In this document: in pieces, positions 44,711-59,020 of the stretch
Layout of the letters: the number at the start of each line of letters is the position of its first letter
Position numbering within the stretch: position 1 is the stretch's first letter
Assembly: GCA_932294295.1 (NCBI GenBank)
Contig: OW028580.1
Span: 6,849,374-6,913,373 of the forward strand
Length of the DNA stretch: 64,000 nt
Source of the DNA: Alitta virens
Lineage: Eukaryota > Annelida > Polychaeta > Phyllodocida > Nereididae
Direction of reading: 5' to 3'
Translations under genes and position numbers: made by a program
The notes under the pieces: model-generated
Told to the model about the DNA's origin: nothing
The model's input: the letters and a program-made list of their open reading frames with translations, nothing else
Database searches by the model: none

Positions 44711-47700
44711 TACTTTGTAATCCAGCTTGTTTGTTTCTTACTATGTTTGTTTGTTTCTTACTATATTTGTTTGTTTGTAATCAAGCTTGTTTGTTTCTTA
44801 CTATGTTTGTTTGTTTCTTACTATATTTGTTCTTTTGTAATCCAGCTTGTTTGTTTCTTACTATGTTTGTTTGTTTCTTACTATATTTGTTCTTTTGTAA
44901 TCCAGCTTGTTTGTTTCTTACTATGTTTGTTTGTTTCTTACTATATTTGTTTGTTTCTTACTATATTTGTTTGTTTGTAATCCAGCTTGTTTGTTTCTTA
45001 CTATGTTTGCTTGTTTCTTACTATATTTATTCTTTTGTAATCCAGCTTGTTTGTTTCTTACTATGTTTGTTTGTTTCTTACTATATTTGTTTGTTTGTAA
45101 TCAAGCTTGTTTGTTTCTTACTATGTTTGTTTGTTTCTTACTATATTTGTTCTTTTGTAATCCAGCTTGTTTGTTTCTTACTATGTTTGTTTGTTTCTTA
45201 CTATATTTGTTTGTTTGTAATCAAGCTTGTTTGTTTCTTACTTTGTTTGTTTGTTTCTTACTATATTTGTTCTTTTGTAATCCAGCTTGTTTGTTTCTTA
45301 CTATGTTTGTTTGTTTCTTACTATATTTGTTTGTTTGTAATCCAGCTTGTTTGTTTCTTACTATGTTTGTTTGTTTCTTACTATATTTGTTTGTTTCTTA
45401 CTATATTTGTTTGTTTGTAATCCAGCTTGTTTGTTTCTTACTATGTTTGCTTGTTTCTTACTATATTTATTCTTTTGTAATCCAGCTTGTTTGTTTCTTA
45501 CTATGTTTGTTTGTTTCTTACTATATTTGTTTGTTTCTTACTATATTTGTTCTTTTGTAATCCAGCTTGTTTGTTTCTTACTATGTTTGTTTGTTTCTTA
45601 CTATATGTGTTCTTTTGTAATCCAGCTTGTTTGTTTCTTACTATGTTTGTTTGTTTCTTACTATATTTGTTTGTAATCCAGCTTGTTTGTTTCTTACTAT
45701 GTTTGCTTGTTTCTTACTATATTTATTCTTTTGTAATCCAGCTTGTTTGTTTCTTACTATGTTTGTTTGTTTCTTACTATATTTGTTTGTTTGTAATCAA
45801 GCTTGTTTGTTTCTTACTATGTTTGTTTGTTTCTTACTATATTTGTTCTTTTGTAATCCAGCTTGTTTGTTTCTTACTATGTTTGTTTGTTTCTTACTAT
45901 ATTTGTTCTTTTGTAATCCAGCTTGTTTGTTTCTTACTTTGTTTGTTTGTTTCTTACTATATTTGTTCTTTTGTAATCCAGCTTGTTTGTTTCTTACTAT
46001 GTTTGTTTGTTTCTTACTATATTTGTTTGTTTGTAATCCAGCTTGTTTGTTTCTTACTATGTTTGTTTGTTTCTTACTATATTTGTTTGTTTCTTACTAT
46101 ATTTGTTTGTTTGTAATCCAGCTTGTTTGTTTCTTACTATGTTTGCTTATTTCTTACTATATTTATTCTTTTGTAATCCAGCTTGTTTGTTTCTTACTAT
46201 GTTTGTTTGTTTCTTACTATATTTGTTTGTTTCTTACTATATTTGTTCTTTTGTAATCCAGCTTGTTTGTTTCTTACTATGTTTGTTTGTTTCTTACTAT
46301 ATGTGTTCTTTTGTAATCCAGCTTGTTTGTTTCTTACTATGTTTGTTTGTTTCTTACTATATTTGTTTGTTTGTAATCCAGCTTGTTTGTTTCTTACTAT
46401 GTTTGCTTGTTTCTTACTATATTTATTCTTTTGTAATCCAGCTTGTTTGTTTCTTACTATGTTTGTTTGTTTCTTACTATATTTGTTTGTTTGTAATCTA
46501 GCTTGTTTGTTTCTTACTATGTTTGTTTGTTTCTTACTATATTTGTTCTTTTGTAATCCAGCTTGTTTGTTTCTTACTATGTTTGTTTGTTTCTTACTAT
46601 ATTTGTTCTTTTGTAATCTAGCTTGTTCGTTTCTTACTATGTTTGTTTGTTTCTTAGTATATTTGTTTGTTTGTAATCCAGCTTGTTTGTTTCTTACTAT
46701 GTTTGTTTGTTTCTTACTATATTTGTTCTTTTGTAATCCAGCTTGTTTGTTTCTTACTATGTTTGTTTGTTTCTTACTATATTTGTTTGTTTGTAATCCA
46801 GCTTGTTTGTTTCTTACTATGTTTGTTTGTTTCTTACTATATTTGTTTGTTTGTAATCCAGCTTGTTTGTTTCTTACTATGTTTGCTTGTTTCTTACTAT
46901 ATATATTCTTTTGTAATCCAGCTTGTTTGTTTCTTACTATGTTTGTTTGTTTCTTACTATATTTGTTTGTTTGTAATCAAGCTTGTTTGTTTCTTACTAT
47001 GTTTGTTTGTTTCTTACTATATTTGTTCTTTTGTAATCCAGCTTGTTTGTTTCTTACTATGTTTGTTTGTTTCTTACTATATTTGTTCTTTTGTAATCCA
47101 GCTTGTTTGTTTCTTACTATGTTTGTTTGTTTCTTACTATATTTGTTCTTTTGTAATCTAGCTTGTTCGTTTCTTACTATGTTTGTTTGTTTCTTACTAT
47201 ATTTGTTTGTTTGCAATCCAGCTTGTTTGTTTCTTACTATGTTTGTTTGTTTCTTACTATATTTGTTCTTTTGTAATCCAGCTTGTTTGTTTCTTACTAT
47301 GTTTGTTTGTTTCTTACTATATTTGTTTGTTTGTAATTCAGCTTGTTTGTTTCTTACTATGTTTGTTTGTTTCTTACTATATTTGTTTGTTTGTAATCCA
47401 GCTTGTTTGTTTCTTACTATGTTTGCTTGTTTCTTACTATATTTATTCTTTTGTAATCCAGCTTGTTTGTTTCTTACTATGTTTGTTTGTTTCTTACTAT
47501 ATTTGTTTGTTTGTAATCAAGCTTGTTTGTTTCTTACTATGTTTGTTTGTTTCTTACTATATTTGTTCTTTTGTAATCCAGCTTGTTTGTTTCTTACTAT
47601 GTTTGTTTGTTTCTTACTATATTTGTTCTTTTGTAATCTAGCTTGTTTGTTTCTTACTATGTTTGTTTGTTTCTTACTATATTTGTTTGTTTGTAATCCA

Positions 47701-50700
47701 GCTTGTTTGTTTCTTACTATGTTTGTTTGTTTCTTACTATATTTGTTCTTTTGTAATCCAGCTTGTTTGTTTCTTACTATGTTTGTTTGTTTCTTAATAT
47801 ATTTATTCTTTTGTAATCCAGCTTGTTTGTTTCTTACTATGTTTGTTTGTTTCTTACTATATTTGTTTGTTTGTAATCAAGCATGTTTGTTTCTTACTAT
47901 GTTTGTTTGTTTCTTACTATATTTGTTTGTTTGTAATCCAGCTTGTTTGTTTCTTACTATGTTTGTTTGTTTCTTACTATATTTGTTCTTTTGTAATCCA
48001 GCTTGTTTGTTTCTTACTATGTTTGTTTGTTTCTTACTATATTTGTTTGTTTGTAATCAAGCTTGTTTGTTTTTTACTATATTTGTTTGTTTCTTACTAT
48101 ATTTGTTCTTTTGTAATCCAGCTTGTTTGTTTCTTACTATGTTTGTTTGTTTCTTACTATATTTGTTTATTTGTAATCCAGCTTGTTTGTTATTACTATA
48201 TTTGTTTGTTTCTTACTATATTTGTTTATTTGTAATCCAGCTTGTTTGTTATTACTATATTTGTTTGTTTCTTACTATATTTGTTCTTTTGTAATCCAGC
48301 TTGTTTGTTTCTTACTATGTTTGTCTGTTTCTTACTATATTTGTTTGTTTCTTACTATATTTGTTCTTTTGTAATCTAGCTTGTTTGTTTCTTACTATGT
48401 TTGTTTGTTTCTTACTATATTTGTTCTTTTGTAATCTAGCTTGTTTGTTTCTTACTATGTTTGTTTGTTTCTTACTATATTTGTTTATTTGTAATCCAGC
48501 TTGTTTGTTATTACTATATTTGTTTGTTTCTTACTATATTTGTTCTTTTGTAATCCAGCTTGTTTGTTTCTTGCTATGTTTGTTTGTTTCTTACTATATT
48601 TGTTCTTTTGTAATCTAGCTTGTTTGTTTCTTACTATGTTTGTTTGTTTCTTACTATATTTGTTTGTTTCTTACTATATTTGTTCTTTTGTAATCCAGCT
48701 TGTTTGTTTCTTACTATGTTTGTTTGTTTCTTATTATATTTGTTTGTTTGTAATCCAGCTTGTTTGTTTCTTACTATGTTTGTTTGTTTCTTACTATATT
48801 TGTTCTTTTGTAATCCAGCTTGTTTGTTTCTTACTATGTTTGTTTGTTTCTTACTATATTTGTTTGTTTGTAATCCAGCTTGTTTGTTTCTTACTATGTT
48901 TGTTTGTTTCTTACTATATTTGTTTGTTTGTAATCCAGCTTGTTTGTTTCTTACTATGTTTGTTTGTTTCTTACTATATTTGTTCTTTTGTAATCTAGCT
49001 TGTTTGTTTCTTACTATGTTTGTTTGTTTCTTACTATATTTGTTTGTTTGTAATCCAGCTTGTTTGTTTCTTACTATGTTTGTTTGTTTCTTACTATATT
49101 TGTTCTTTTGTAATCCAGCTTGTTTGTTTCTTACTATGTTTGTTTGTTTCTTACTATATTTATTCTTTTGTAATCCAGCTTGTTTGTTTCTTACTATGTT
49201 TGTTTGTTTCTTACTATATTTGTTTGTTTGTAATCAAGCATGTTTGTTTCTTACTATGTTTGTTTGTTTCTTACTATATTTGTTTGTTTGTAATCCAGCT
49301 TGTTTGTTTCTTACTATGTTTGTTTGTTTCTTACTATATTTGTTCTTTTGTAATCCAGCTTGTTTGTTTCTTACTTTGTTTGTTTGTTTCTTACTATATT
49401 TGTTCTTTTGTAATCCAGCTTGTTTGTTTCTTACTATGTTTGTTTGTTTCTTACTATATTTGTTTGTTTGTAATCCAGCTTGTTTGTTTCTTACTATGTT
49501 TGTTTGTTTCTTACTATATTTGTTTGTTTCTTACTATATTTGTTTGTTTGTAATCCAGCTTGTTTGTTTCTTACTATGTTTGCTTATTTCTTACTATATT
49601 TATTCTTTTGTAATCCAGCTTGTTTGTTTCTTACTATGTTTGTTTGTTTCTTACTATATTTGTTTGTTTCTTACTATATTTGTTCTTTTGTAATCCAGCT
49701 TGTTTGTTTCTTACTATGTTTGTTTGTTTCTTACTATATGTGTTCTTTTGTAATCCAGCTTGTTTGTTTCTTACTATGTTTGTTTGTTTCTTACTATATT
49801 TGTTTGTTTGTAATCCAGCTTGTTTGTTTCTTACTATGTTTGCTTGTTTCTTACTATATTTATTCTTTTGTAATCCAGCTTGTTTGTTTCTTACTATGTT
49901 TGTTTGTTTCTTACTATATTTGTTTGTTTGTAATCTAGCTTGTTTGTTTCTTACTATGTTTGTTTGTTTCTTACTATATTTGTTCTTTTGTAATCCAGCT
50001 TGTTTGTTTCTTACTATGTTTGTTTGTTTCTTACTATATTTGTTCTTTTGTAATCTAGCTTGTTCGTTTCTTACTATGTTTGTTTGTTTCTTAGTATATT
50101 TGTTTGTTTGTAATCCAGCTTGTTTGTTTCTTACTATGTTTGTTTGTTTCTTACTATATTTGTTCTTTTGTAATCCAGCTTGTTTGTTTCTTACTATGTT
50201 TGTTTGTTTCTTACTATATTTGTTTGTTTGTAATCCAGCTTGTTTGTTTCTTACTATGTTTGTTTGTTTCTTACTATATTTGTTTGTTTGTAATCCAGCT
50301 TGTTTGTTTCTTACTATGTTTGCTTGTTTCTTACTATATATATTCTTTTGTAATCCAGCTTGTTTGTTTCTTACTATGTTTGTTTGTTTCTTACTATATT
50401 TGTTTGTTTGTAATCAAGCTTGTTTGTTTCTTACTATGTTTGTTTGTTTCTTACTATATTTGTTCTTTTGTAATCCAGCTTGTTTGTTTCTTACTATGTT
50501 TGTTTGTTTCTTACTATATTTGTTCTTTTGTAATCCAGCTTGTTTGTTTCTTACTATGTTTGTTTGTTTCTTACTATATTTGTTCTTTTGTAATCTAGCT
50601 TGTTCGTTTCTTACTATGTTTGTTTGTTTCTTACTATATTTGTTTGTTTGCAATCCAGCTTGTTTGTTTCTTACTATGTTTGTTTGTTTCTTACTATATT

Positions 50701-53700
50701 TGTTCTTTTGTAATCCAGCTTGTTTGTTTCTTACTATGTTTGTTTGTTTCTTACTATATTTGTTTGTTTGTAATTCAGCTTGTTTGTTTCTTACTATGTT
50801 TGTTTGTTTCTTACTATATTTGTTTGTTTGTAATCCAGCTTGTTTGTTTCTTACTATGTTTGCTTGTTTCTTACTATATTTATTCTTTTGTAATCCAGCT
50901 TGTTTGTTTCTTACTATGTTTGTTTGTTTCTTACTATATTTGTTTGTTTGTAATCAAGCTTGTTTGTTTCTTACTATGTTTGTTTGTTTCTTACTATATT
51001 TGTTCTTTTGTAATCCAGCTTGTTTGTTTCTTACTATGTTTGTTTGTTTCTTACTATATTTGTTCTTTTGTAATCTAGCTTGTTTGTTTCTTACTATGTT
51101 TGTTTGTTTCTTACTATATTTGTTTGTTTGTAATCCAGCTTGTTTGTTTCTTACTATGTTTGTTTGTTTCTTACTATATTTGTTCTTTTGTAATCCAGCT
51201 TGTTTGTTTCTTACTATGTTTGTTTGTTTCTTAATATATTTATTCTTTTGTAATCCAGCTTGTTTGTTTCTTACTATGTTTGTTTGTTTCTTACTATATT
51301 TGTTTGTTTGTAATCAAGCATGTTTGTTTCTTACTATGTTTGTTTGTTTCTTACTATATTTGTTTGTTTGTAATCCAGCTTGTTTGTTTCTTACTATGTT
51401 TGTTTGTTTCTTACTATATTTGTTCTTTTGTAATCCAGCTTGTTTGTTTCTTACTATGTTTGTTTGTTTCTTACTATATTTGTTTGTTTGTAATCAAGCT
51501 TGTTTGTTTTTTACTATATTTGTTTGTTTCTTACTATATTTGTTCTTTTGTAATCCAGCTTGTTTGTTTCTTACTATGTTTGTTTGTTTCTTACTATATT
51601 TGTTTATTTGTAATCCAGCTTGTTTGTTATTACTATATTTGTTTGTTTCTTACTATATTTGTTTATTTGTAATCCAGCTTGTTTGTTATTACTATATTTG
51701 TTTGTTTCTTACTATATTTGTTCTTTTGTAATCCAGCTTGTTTGTTTCTTACTATGTTTGTCTGTTTCTTACTATATTTGTTTGTTTCTTACTATATTTG
51801 TTCTTTTGTAATCTAGCTTGTTTGTTTCTTACTATGTTTGTTTGTTTCTTACTATATTTGTTCTTTTGTAATCTAGCTTGTTTGTTTCTTACTATGTTTG
51901 TTTGTTTCTTACTATATTTGTTTATTTGTAATCCAGCTTGTTTGTTATTACTATATTTGTTTGTTTCTTACTATATTTGTTCTTTTGTAATCCAGCTTGT
52001 TTGTTTCTTACTATGTTTGTTTGTTTCTTACTATATTTGTTCTTTTGTAATCTAGCTTGTTTGTTTCTTACTATGTTTGTTTGTTTCTTACTATATTTGT
52101 TTGTTTCTTACTATATTTGTTCTTTTGTAATCCAGCTTGTTTGTTTCTTACTATGTTTGTTTCTTTCTTATTATATTTGTTTGTTTGTAATCCAGCTTGT
52201 TTGTTTCTTACTATGTTTGTTTGTTTCTTACTATATTTGTTCTTTTGTAATCCAGCTTGTTTGTTTCTTACTATGTTTGTTTGTTTCTTACTATATTTGT
52301 TTGTTTGTAATCCAGCTTGTTTGTTTCTTACTATGTTTGTTTGTTTCTTACTATATTTGTTTGTTTGTAATCCAGCTTGTTTGTTTCTTACTATGTTTGT
52401 TTGTTTCTTACTATCTTTGTTCTTTTGTAATCTAGCTTGTTTGTTTCTTACTATGTTTGTTTGTTTCTTACTATATTTGTTTGTTTGTAATCCAGCTTGT
52501 TTGTTTCTTACTATGTTTGTTTGTTTCTTACTATATTTGTTCTTTTGTAATCCAGCTTGTTTGTTTCTTACTATGTTTGTTTGTTTCTTACTATATTTAT
52601 TCTTTTGTAATCCAGCTTGTTTGTTTCTTACTATGTTTGTTTGTTTCTTACTATATTTGTTTGTTTGTAATCAAGCTTGTTTGTTTTTTACTATATTTGT
52701 TTGTTTCTTACTATATTTGTTCTTTTGTAATCCAGCTTGTTTGTTTCTTACTATGTTTGTTTGTTTCTTACTATATTTGTTTATTTGTAATCCAGCTTGT
52801 TTGTTATTACTATATTTGTTTGTTTCTTACTATATTTGTTTGTTTCTTACTATATTTGTTTGTTTGTAATCCAGCTTGTTTGTTTCTTACTATGTTTGTT
52901 TGTTTCTTACTATATTTGTTCTTTTGTAATCCAGCTTGTTTGTTTCTTACTATGTTTGTTTGTTTCTTACTATATTTGTTTGTTTGTAATCAAGCTTGTT
53001 TGTTTTTTACTATATTTGTTTGTTTCTTACTATATTTGTTCTTTTGTAATCCAGCTTGTTTGTTTCTTACTATGTTTGTTTGTTTCTTACTATATTTGTT
53101 TATTTGTAATCCAGCTTGTTTGTTATTACTATATTTGTTTGTTTCTTACTATATTTGTTTATTTGTAATCCAGCTTGTTTGTTATTACTATATTTGTTTG
53201 TTTCTTACTATATTTGTTCTTTTGTAATCAAGCTTGTTTGTTTCTTACTATGTTTGTTTGTTTCTTACTATATTTGTTTGTTTCTTACTATATTTGTTCT
53301 TTTGTAATCTAGCTTGTTTGTTTCTTACTATGTTTGTTTGTTTCTTACTATATTTGTTCTTTTGTAATCCAGCTTGTTTGTTTCTTACTATGTTTGTTTG
53401 TTTCTTACTATATTTGTTTTTTTGTAATCAAGCTTGTTTGTTACTTACTATGTTTGTTTGTTTCTTACTATGTTTGTTTGTTTCTTACTATATTTGTTCT
53501 TTTGTAATCCAGCTTGTTTGTTTCTTACTATGTTTGTTTGTTTCTTACTATGTTTGCTTGTTTCTTACTATATTTATTCTTTTGTAATCCAGCTTGTTTG
53601 TTTCTTACTATGTTTGTTTGTTTCTTACTATATTTGTTTGTTTGTAATCAAGCTTGTTTGTTTCTTACTATGTTTGTTTGTTTCTTACTATATTTGTTTG

Positions 53701-56700
53701 TTTGTAATCCAGCTTGTTTGTTTCTTACTATGTTTGTTTCTTACTATATTTGTTTGTTTGTAATCCAGCTTGTTTGTTTCTTACTATGTTTGCTTGTTTC
53801 TTACTATATTTATTCTTTTGTAATCCAGCTTGTTTGTTTCTTACTATGTTTGTTTGTTTCTTACTATATTTGTTCTTTTGTAATCTAGCTTGTTTGTTTC
53901 TTACTATGTTTGTTTGTTTCTTACTATATTTGTTTGTTTGTAATCCAGCTTGTTTGTTTCTTACTATGTTTGTTTGTTTCTTACTATATTTGTTTGTTTG
54001 TAATCCAGCTTGTTTGTTTCTTACTATGTTTGCTTGTTTCTTACTATATATATTCTTTTGTAATCCAGCTTGTTTGTTTCTTACTATGTTTGTTTGTTTC
54101 TTACTATATTTGTTTGTTTGTAATCAAGCTTGTTTGTTTCTTACTATGTTTGTTTGTTTCTTACTATATTTGTTCTTTTGTAATCCAGCTTGTTTGTTTC
54201 TTACTATGTTTGTTTGTTTCTTACTATATTTGTTCTTTTGTAATCCAGCTTGTTTGTTTCTTACTATGTTTGTTTGTTTCTTACTATATTTGTTCTTTTG
54301 TAATCTAGCTTGTTCGTTTCTTACTATGTTTGTTTGTTTCTTACTATATTTGTTTGTTTGCAATCCAGCTTGTTTGTTTCTTACTATGTTTGTTTGTTTC
54401 TTACTATATTTGTTCTTTTGTAATCCAGCTTGTTTGTTTCTTACTATGTTTGTTTGTTTCTTACTATATTTGTTTGTTTGTAATTCAGCTTGTTTGTTTC
54501 TTACTATGTTTGTTTGTTTCTTACTATATTTGTTTGTTTGTAATCCAGCTTGTTTGTTTCTTACTATGTTTGCTTGTTTCTTACTATATTTATTCTTTTG
54601 TAATCCAGCTTGTTTGTTTCTTACTATGTTTGTTTGTTTCTTACTATATTTGTTTGTTTGTAATCAAGCTTGTTTGTTTCTTACTATGTTTGTTTGTTTC
54701 TTACTATATTTGTTCTTTTGTAATCCAGCTTGTTTGTTTCTTACTATGTTTGTTTGTTTCTTACTATATTTGTTCTTTTGTAATCTAGCTTGTTTGTTTC
54801 TTACTATGTTTGTTTGTTTCTTACTATATTTGTTTGTTTGTAATCCAGCTTGTTTGTTTCTTACTATGTTTGTTTGTTTCTTACTATATTTGTTCTTTTG
54901 TAATCCAGCTTGTTTGTTTCTTACTATGTTTGTTTGTTTCTTAATATATTTATTCTTTTGTAATCCAGCTTGTTTGTTTCTTACTATGTTTGTTTGTTTC
55001 TTACTATATTTGTTTGTTTGTAATCAAGCATGTTTGTTTCTTACTATGTTTGTTTGTTTCTTACTATATTTGTTTGTTTGTAATCCAGCTTGTTTGTTTC
55101 TTACTATGTTTGTTTGTTTCTTACTATATTTGTTCTTTTGTAATCCAGCTTGTTTGTTTCTTACTATGTTTGTTTGTTTCTTACTATATTTGTTTGTTTG
55201 TAATCAAGCTTGTTTGTTTTTTACTATATTTGTTTGTTTCTTACTATATTTGTTCTTTTGTAATCCAGCTTGTTTGTTTCTTACTATGTTTGTTTGTTTC
55301 TTACTATATTTGTTTATTTGTAATCCAGCTTGTTTGTTATTACTATATTTGTTTGTTTCTTACTATATTTGTTTATTTGTAATCCAGCTTGTTTGTTATT
55401 ACTATATTTGTTTGTTTCTTACTATATTTGTTCTTTTGTAATCCAGCTTGTTTGTTTCTTACTATGTTTGTCTGTTTCTTACTATATTTGTTTGTTTCTT
55501 ACTATATTTGTTCTTTTGTAATCTAGCTTGTTTGTTTCTTACTATGTTTGTTTGTTTCTTACTATATTTGTTCTTTTGTAATCTAGCTTGTTTGTTTCTT
55601 ACTATGTTTGTTTGTTTCTTACTATATTTGTTTATTTGTAATCCAGCTTGTTTGTTATTACTATATTTGTTTGTTTCTTACTATATTTGTTCTTTTGTAA
55701 TCCAGCTTGTTTGTTTCTTGCTATGTTTGTTTGTTTCTTACTATATTTGTTCTTTTGTAATCTAGCTTGTTTGTTTCTTACTATGTTTGTTTGTTTCTTA
55801 CTATATTTGTTTATTTGTAATCCAGCTTGTTTGTTATTACTATATTTGTTTGTTTCTTACTATATTTGTTCTTTTGTAATCCAGCTTGTTTGTTTCTTGC
55901 TATGTTTGTTTGTTTCTTACTATATTTGTTCTTTTGTAATCTAGCTTGTTTGTTTCTTACTATGTTTGTTTGTTTCTTACTATATTTGTTTGTTTCTTAC
56001 TATATTTGTTCTTTTGTAATCCAGCTTGTTTGTTTCTTACTATGTTTGTTTGTTTCTTATTATATTTGTTTGTTTGTAATCCAGCTTGTTTGTTTCTTAC
56101 TATGTTTGTTTGTTTCTTACTATATTTGTTCTTTTGTAATCCAGCTTGTTTGTTTCTTACTATGTTTGTTTGTTTCTTACTATATTTGTTTGTTTGTAAT
56201 CCAGCTTGTTTGTTTCTTACTATGTTTGTTTGTTTCTTACTATATTTGTTTGTTTGTAATCCAGCTTGTTTGTTTCTTACTATGTTTGTTTGTTTCTTAC
56301 TATATTTGTTCTTTTGTAATCTAGCTTGTTTGTTTCTTACTATGTTTGTTTGTTTCTTACTATATTTGTTTGTTTGTAATCCAGCTTGTTTGTTTCTTAC
56401 TATGTTTGTTTGTTTCTTACTATATTTGTTCTTTTGTAATCCAGCTTGTTTGTTTCTTACTATGTTTGTTTGTTTCTTACTATATTTATTCTTTTGTAAT
56501 CCAGCTTGTTTGTTTCTTACTATGTTTGTTTGTTTCTTACTATATTTGTTTGTTTGTAATCAAGCATGTTTGTTTCTTACTATGTTTGTTTGTTTCTTAC
56601 TATATTTGTTTGTTTGTAATCCAGCTTGTTTGTTTCTTACTATGTTTGTTTGTTTCTTACTATATTTGTTCTTTTGTAATCCAGCTTGTTAGTTTCTTAC

Positions 56701-58606
56701 TATGTTTGTTTGTTTCTTACTATATTTGTTTGTTTGTAATCAAGCTTGTTTGTTTTTTACTATATTTGTTTGTTTCTTACTATATTTGTTCTTTTGTAAT
56801 CCAGCTTGTTTGTTTCTTACTATGTTTGTTTGTTTCTTACTATATTTGTTTATTTGTAATCCAGCTTGTTTGTTATTACTATATTTGTTTGTTTCTTACT
56901 ATATTTGTTTATTTGTAATCCAGCTTGTTTGTTATTACTATATTTGTTTGTTTCTTACTATATTTGTTCTTTTGTAATCCAGCTTGTTTGTTTCTTACTA
57001 TGTTTGTTCGTTTCTTACTATATTTGTTTGTTTCTTACTATATTTGTTCTTTTGTAATCTAGCTTGTTTGTTTCTTACTATGTTTGTTTGTTTCTTACTA
57101 TATTTGTTCTTTTGTAATCCAGCTTGTTTGTTTCTTACTATGTTTGTTTGTTTCTTACTATATTTGTTCTTTTGTAATCTAGCTTGTTTGTTTCTTACTA
57201 TGTTTGTTTGTTTCTTACTATGTTTGTTTGTTTCTTACTATATTTGTTCTTTTGTAATCCAGCTTGTTTGTTTCTTACTATGTTTGTTTGTTTCTTACTA
57301 TGTTTGCTTGTTTCTTACTATATTTATTCTTTTGTAATCCAGCTTGTTTGTTTCTTACTATGTTTGTTTGTTTCTTACTATATTTGTTTGTTTGTAATCA
57401 AGCTTGTTTGTTTCTTACTATGTTTGTTTGTTTCTTACTATATTTGTTTGTTTGTAATCCAGCTTGTTTGTTTCTTACTATGTTTGTTTCTTACTATATT
57501 TGTTTGTTTGTAATCCAGCTTGTTTGTTTCTTACTATGTTTGCTTGTTTCTTACTATATTTATTCTTTTGTAATCCAGCTTGTTTGTTTCTTACTATGTT
57601 TGTTTGTTTCTTACTATATTTGTTCTTTTGTAATCTAGCTTGTTTGTTTCTTACTATGTTTGTTTGTTTCTTACTATATTTGTTTGTTTGTAATCCAGCT
57701 TGTTTGTTTCTTACTATGTTTGTTTGTTTCTTACTATATTTGTTCTTTTGTAATCTAGCTTGTTTGTTTCTTACTATGTTTGTTTGTTTCTTACTATATT
57801 TGTTTGTTTGTAATCAAGCTTGTTTGTTTTTTACTATATTTGTTTGTTTCTTACTATATTTGTTCTTTTGTAATCCAGCTTGTTTGTTTCTTACTATGTT
57901 TGTTTGTTTCTTACTATATTTGTTCTTTTGTAATCTAGCTTGTTTGTTTCTTACTATGTTTGTTTGTTTCTTACTATATTTGTTTGTTTCTTACTATATT
58001 TGTTCTTTTGTAATCCAGCTTGTTTGTTTCTTACTATGTTTGTTTGTTTCTTACTATATGTGTTTGTTTGTAATCCAGCTTGTTTGTTTCTTACTATGTT
58101 TGCTTGTTTCTTACTATATTTATTCTTTTGTAATCCAGCTTGTTTGTTTCTTACTATGTTTGTTTGTTTCTTACTATATTTGTTTGTTTGTAATCAAGCT
58201 TGTTTGTTTCTTACTATGTTTGTTTGTTTCTTACTATATTTGTTTGTTTGTAATCAAGCTTGTTTGTTTCTTACTATGTTTGTTTGTTTCTTACTGTATT
58301 TGTTTGTTTGTAATCAAGCTTGTTTGTTTCTTACCATGTTTGTTTGTTTCTTACTATATTTGTTCTTTTGTAATCCAGCTTGTTTGTTTCTTACTATGTT
58401 TGTTTCTTACTATATTTGTTTGTTTGTAATCAAGCTTGTTTGTTTCTTACTATGTTTGTTTGTTTCTTACTATATTTGTTCTTTTGTAATCCAGCTTGTT
58501 TGTTTCTTACTATATTTGTTCTTTTGTAATCCAGCTTGTTTGTTTCTTACTATGTTTGTTTGTTTCTTACTATATTTGTTCTTTTGTAATCCAGCTTGTT
58601 TGTTTG
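44711..58606. repeat. ~13.9-kb satellite: 20-bp monomers in 60-bp units and 3.4-3.9-kb blocks
   Basis: The 60-bp unit is three related 20-mers: TTGTTTGTTTCTTACTATGT, TTGTTTGTTTCTTACTATAT, and a third variant with TTGTAATCCAGC. Units vary at a few positions (TTCTTTTG/TTGTTTG, CCAGC/CAAGC/CTAGC, GCTTG) and some lack one 20-mer. Larger blocks repeat: the pattern at 46183-48294 recurs at 49620-51731 (3437 bp apart), much of it again from about 53900 (3710 bp later), and 53234-53763 recurs at 56984-57513. Sixty is a multiple of three, so open frames of up to 703 codons run through without stops, encoding only a Cys/Phe/Leu-rich 20-residue repeat. They are not considered genes. Confidence 0.95.
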
Positions 58607-58751
58607 GCTCAAGTATAGTATCCAACAAAAAAGTTCCTTTGGTGTAATGATACTGAAATTTGCATGTAATTTGCATATAATTTGCATATGAATGGACGAA
58701 AGCTACCTGGCTCAGGTAGCTATCACGAAACACAGAGTGCAATCATTGAAC
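58607..58751. other. Spacer between satellite and GA repeat
   Basis: Unique sequence with three TTTGCATATAA/TTTGCATGTAA-type repeats (58660-58690). No gene. Confidence 0.5.
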
Positions 58752-58799
58752 AGGAGAGGAGAGGAGAGAGAGAGAGAGAGGAGAGGGAGAGAGAGAGGA

Positions 58800-58856
<57 letters not shown>
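58752..58856. repeat. (GA)n microsatellite
   Basis: About 105 bp of GA with GGA interruptions. Confidence 0.95.
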
Positions 58857-58857
<1 letters not shown>

Positions 58858-58924
58858 TTAATATATATATATATATATATAATGTAATATATATATATAT
58901 ATATAAAATATATATAATAAATAA

Positions 58925-58969
<45 letters not shown>

Positions 58970-58975
58970 TATTTT
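58857..58975. repeat. (TA)n microsatellite
   Basis: About 120 bp of TA with short interruptions, directly adjoining the GA run and able to form cruciforms. Confidence 0.95.
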
Positions 58976-59020
58976 ATTTTTATTTGTTATTTTTTTCATT
59001 GCTTAAATGAAATACCTCAA

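Noticed and set aside
44707..58647. Many long open frames of up to 703 codons on the plus strand and 79-90 codons on the minus strand
   Set aside because: They are translations of the 60-bp satellite, whose unit length is a multiple of three. The peptides are 20-residue repeats without domain similarity, and several frames are open at once.
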